Shown in pieces: positions 5,326 through 5,454 of a DNA stretch of 5,454 nt. The notes beneath the pieces were generated by a model. The model was not told the DNA's origin. It saw only the letters and a program-made list of their open reading frames with translations, and did no database searches. Made by a program: the position numbers and the translations under genes. Numbering within the stretch: position 1 is the first letter of the stretch; every line of letters starts with the position of its first letter. Source of the DNA: Planctomycetota bacterium (GTDB lineage Bacteria > Planctomycetota > Phycisphaerae > SM23-33 > FEN-1343); NCBI GenBank assembly GCA_013203365.1, contig JABMQG010000430.1, positions 1 to 5,454 on the forward strand. The letters run 5' to 3'.

Positions 5326-5348
5326 GAATGCTTATCGGCAAGACACAA

Positions 5349-5454
5349 TCAGAACGTGCTCAGGTCGACACCGTCCATGCCTGTACCAACGGCCTTGAAG
5401 TCTTCCACGTCGGGGTTCCACCACCACCCGGCGGCGTCAGAATCCGGCTGGACG
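5349..5454 (-). CDS. C-terminal end of an unrecognised protein (partial)
   Basis: The right edge cuts a minus-strand gene of which the last 34 codons and a TGA (5349-5351) are present. The visible residues include a Trp triplet (AGWWWNPDVEDF) and end in MDGVDLSTF. The segment is acidic and has no transmembrane stretch or pilin signature. I cannot name the family. It is treated as coding because the frame stays open to the edge, its codons match the neighbours, and a strong hairpin follows the stop. Whether it belongs to the same operon is unclear, since the hairpin and a 240-base gap separate it from the pilin gene. Confidence 0.55.
   Translation of the reverse strand, partial: VQPDSDAAGWWWNPDVEDFKAVGTGMDGVDLSTF

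Noticed and set aside
5123..5341. 72-codon minus-strand frame in the gap before the GspG-like gene
   Set aside because: It begins with TTG without a ribosome binding site, runs through the GC hairpin, and has no recognisable features.

Overview
The window is bacterial and diderm. Every convincing gene lies on the minus strand, so the operon reads from right to left. It encodes part of a type IV pilus or type II secretion-like (T4P/T2SS-like) envelope machine. There are two class III prepilins with the G|FTLVE cleavage motif, a small single-pass membrane protein, an outer-membrane secretin and a TPR lipoprotein. The DNA is GC-rich and prefers GCC for alanine. The GspG-like pilin has a long hydrophilic body with a GPYxREAPxNP motif and a late GWIYxP motif. 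I associate that style with Planctomycetota (Phycisphaerae-like) genomes, but this placement is an inference, not something the sequence proves.

Layout in transcription order: the last 34 codons of an unrecognised gene (5349-5454); a 240-base gap holding a strong GC-rich hairpin (5292-5325); a GspG-type pilin (4608-5108); a 188-base gap with a weak inverted repeat; a 128-aa bitopic membrane protein (4033-4419); a GspH/FimT-type minor pilin (3549-4058) that starts inside the bitopic gene; a 157-base gap with a weak hairpin and T-tract and a possible 31-codon upstream ORF; a PilQ-like secretin of 654 aa (1427-3391); a 75-base junction with a terminator-like structure and eight T residues; a TPR lipoprotein of 393 aa (170-1351); and 169 bases of non-coding DNA with three perfect hairpins. 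Five start codons were moved to the ATG with a good Shine-Dalgarno sequence or kept there.

Proposed joint function: the GspG-like major subunit and GspH-like minor subunit would form a pilus or pseudopilus in the periplasm. The bitopic protein may link the inner-membrane platform to it. The secretin is the outer-membrane pore, and the TPR lipoprotein is a candidate pilotin (PilF/PilW/Tgl-like role) for that pore. No ATPase, platform protein, peptidase or PilM/N/O homologue lies in the window, so pilus and secretion functions cannot be separated here. The least familiar elements are the secretin's TPR-like C-terminal extension, its Ala/Pro/Gln linker built on tandem DNA repeats, the unrecognised bitopic protein, and the structured gaps between genes that may set different expression levels.
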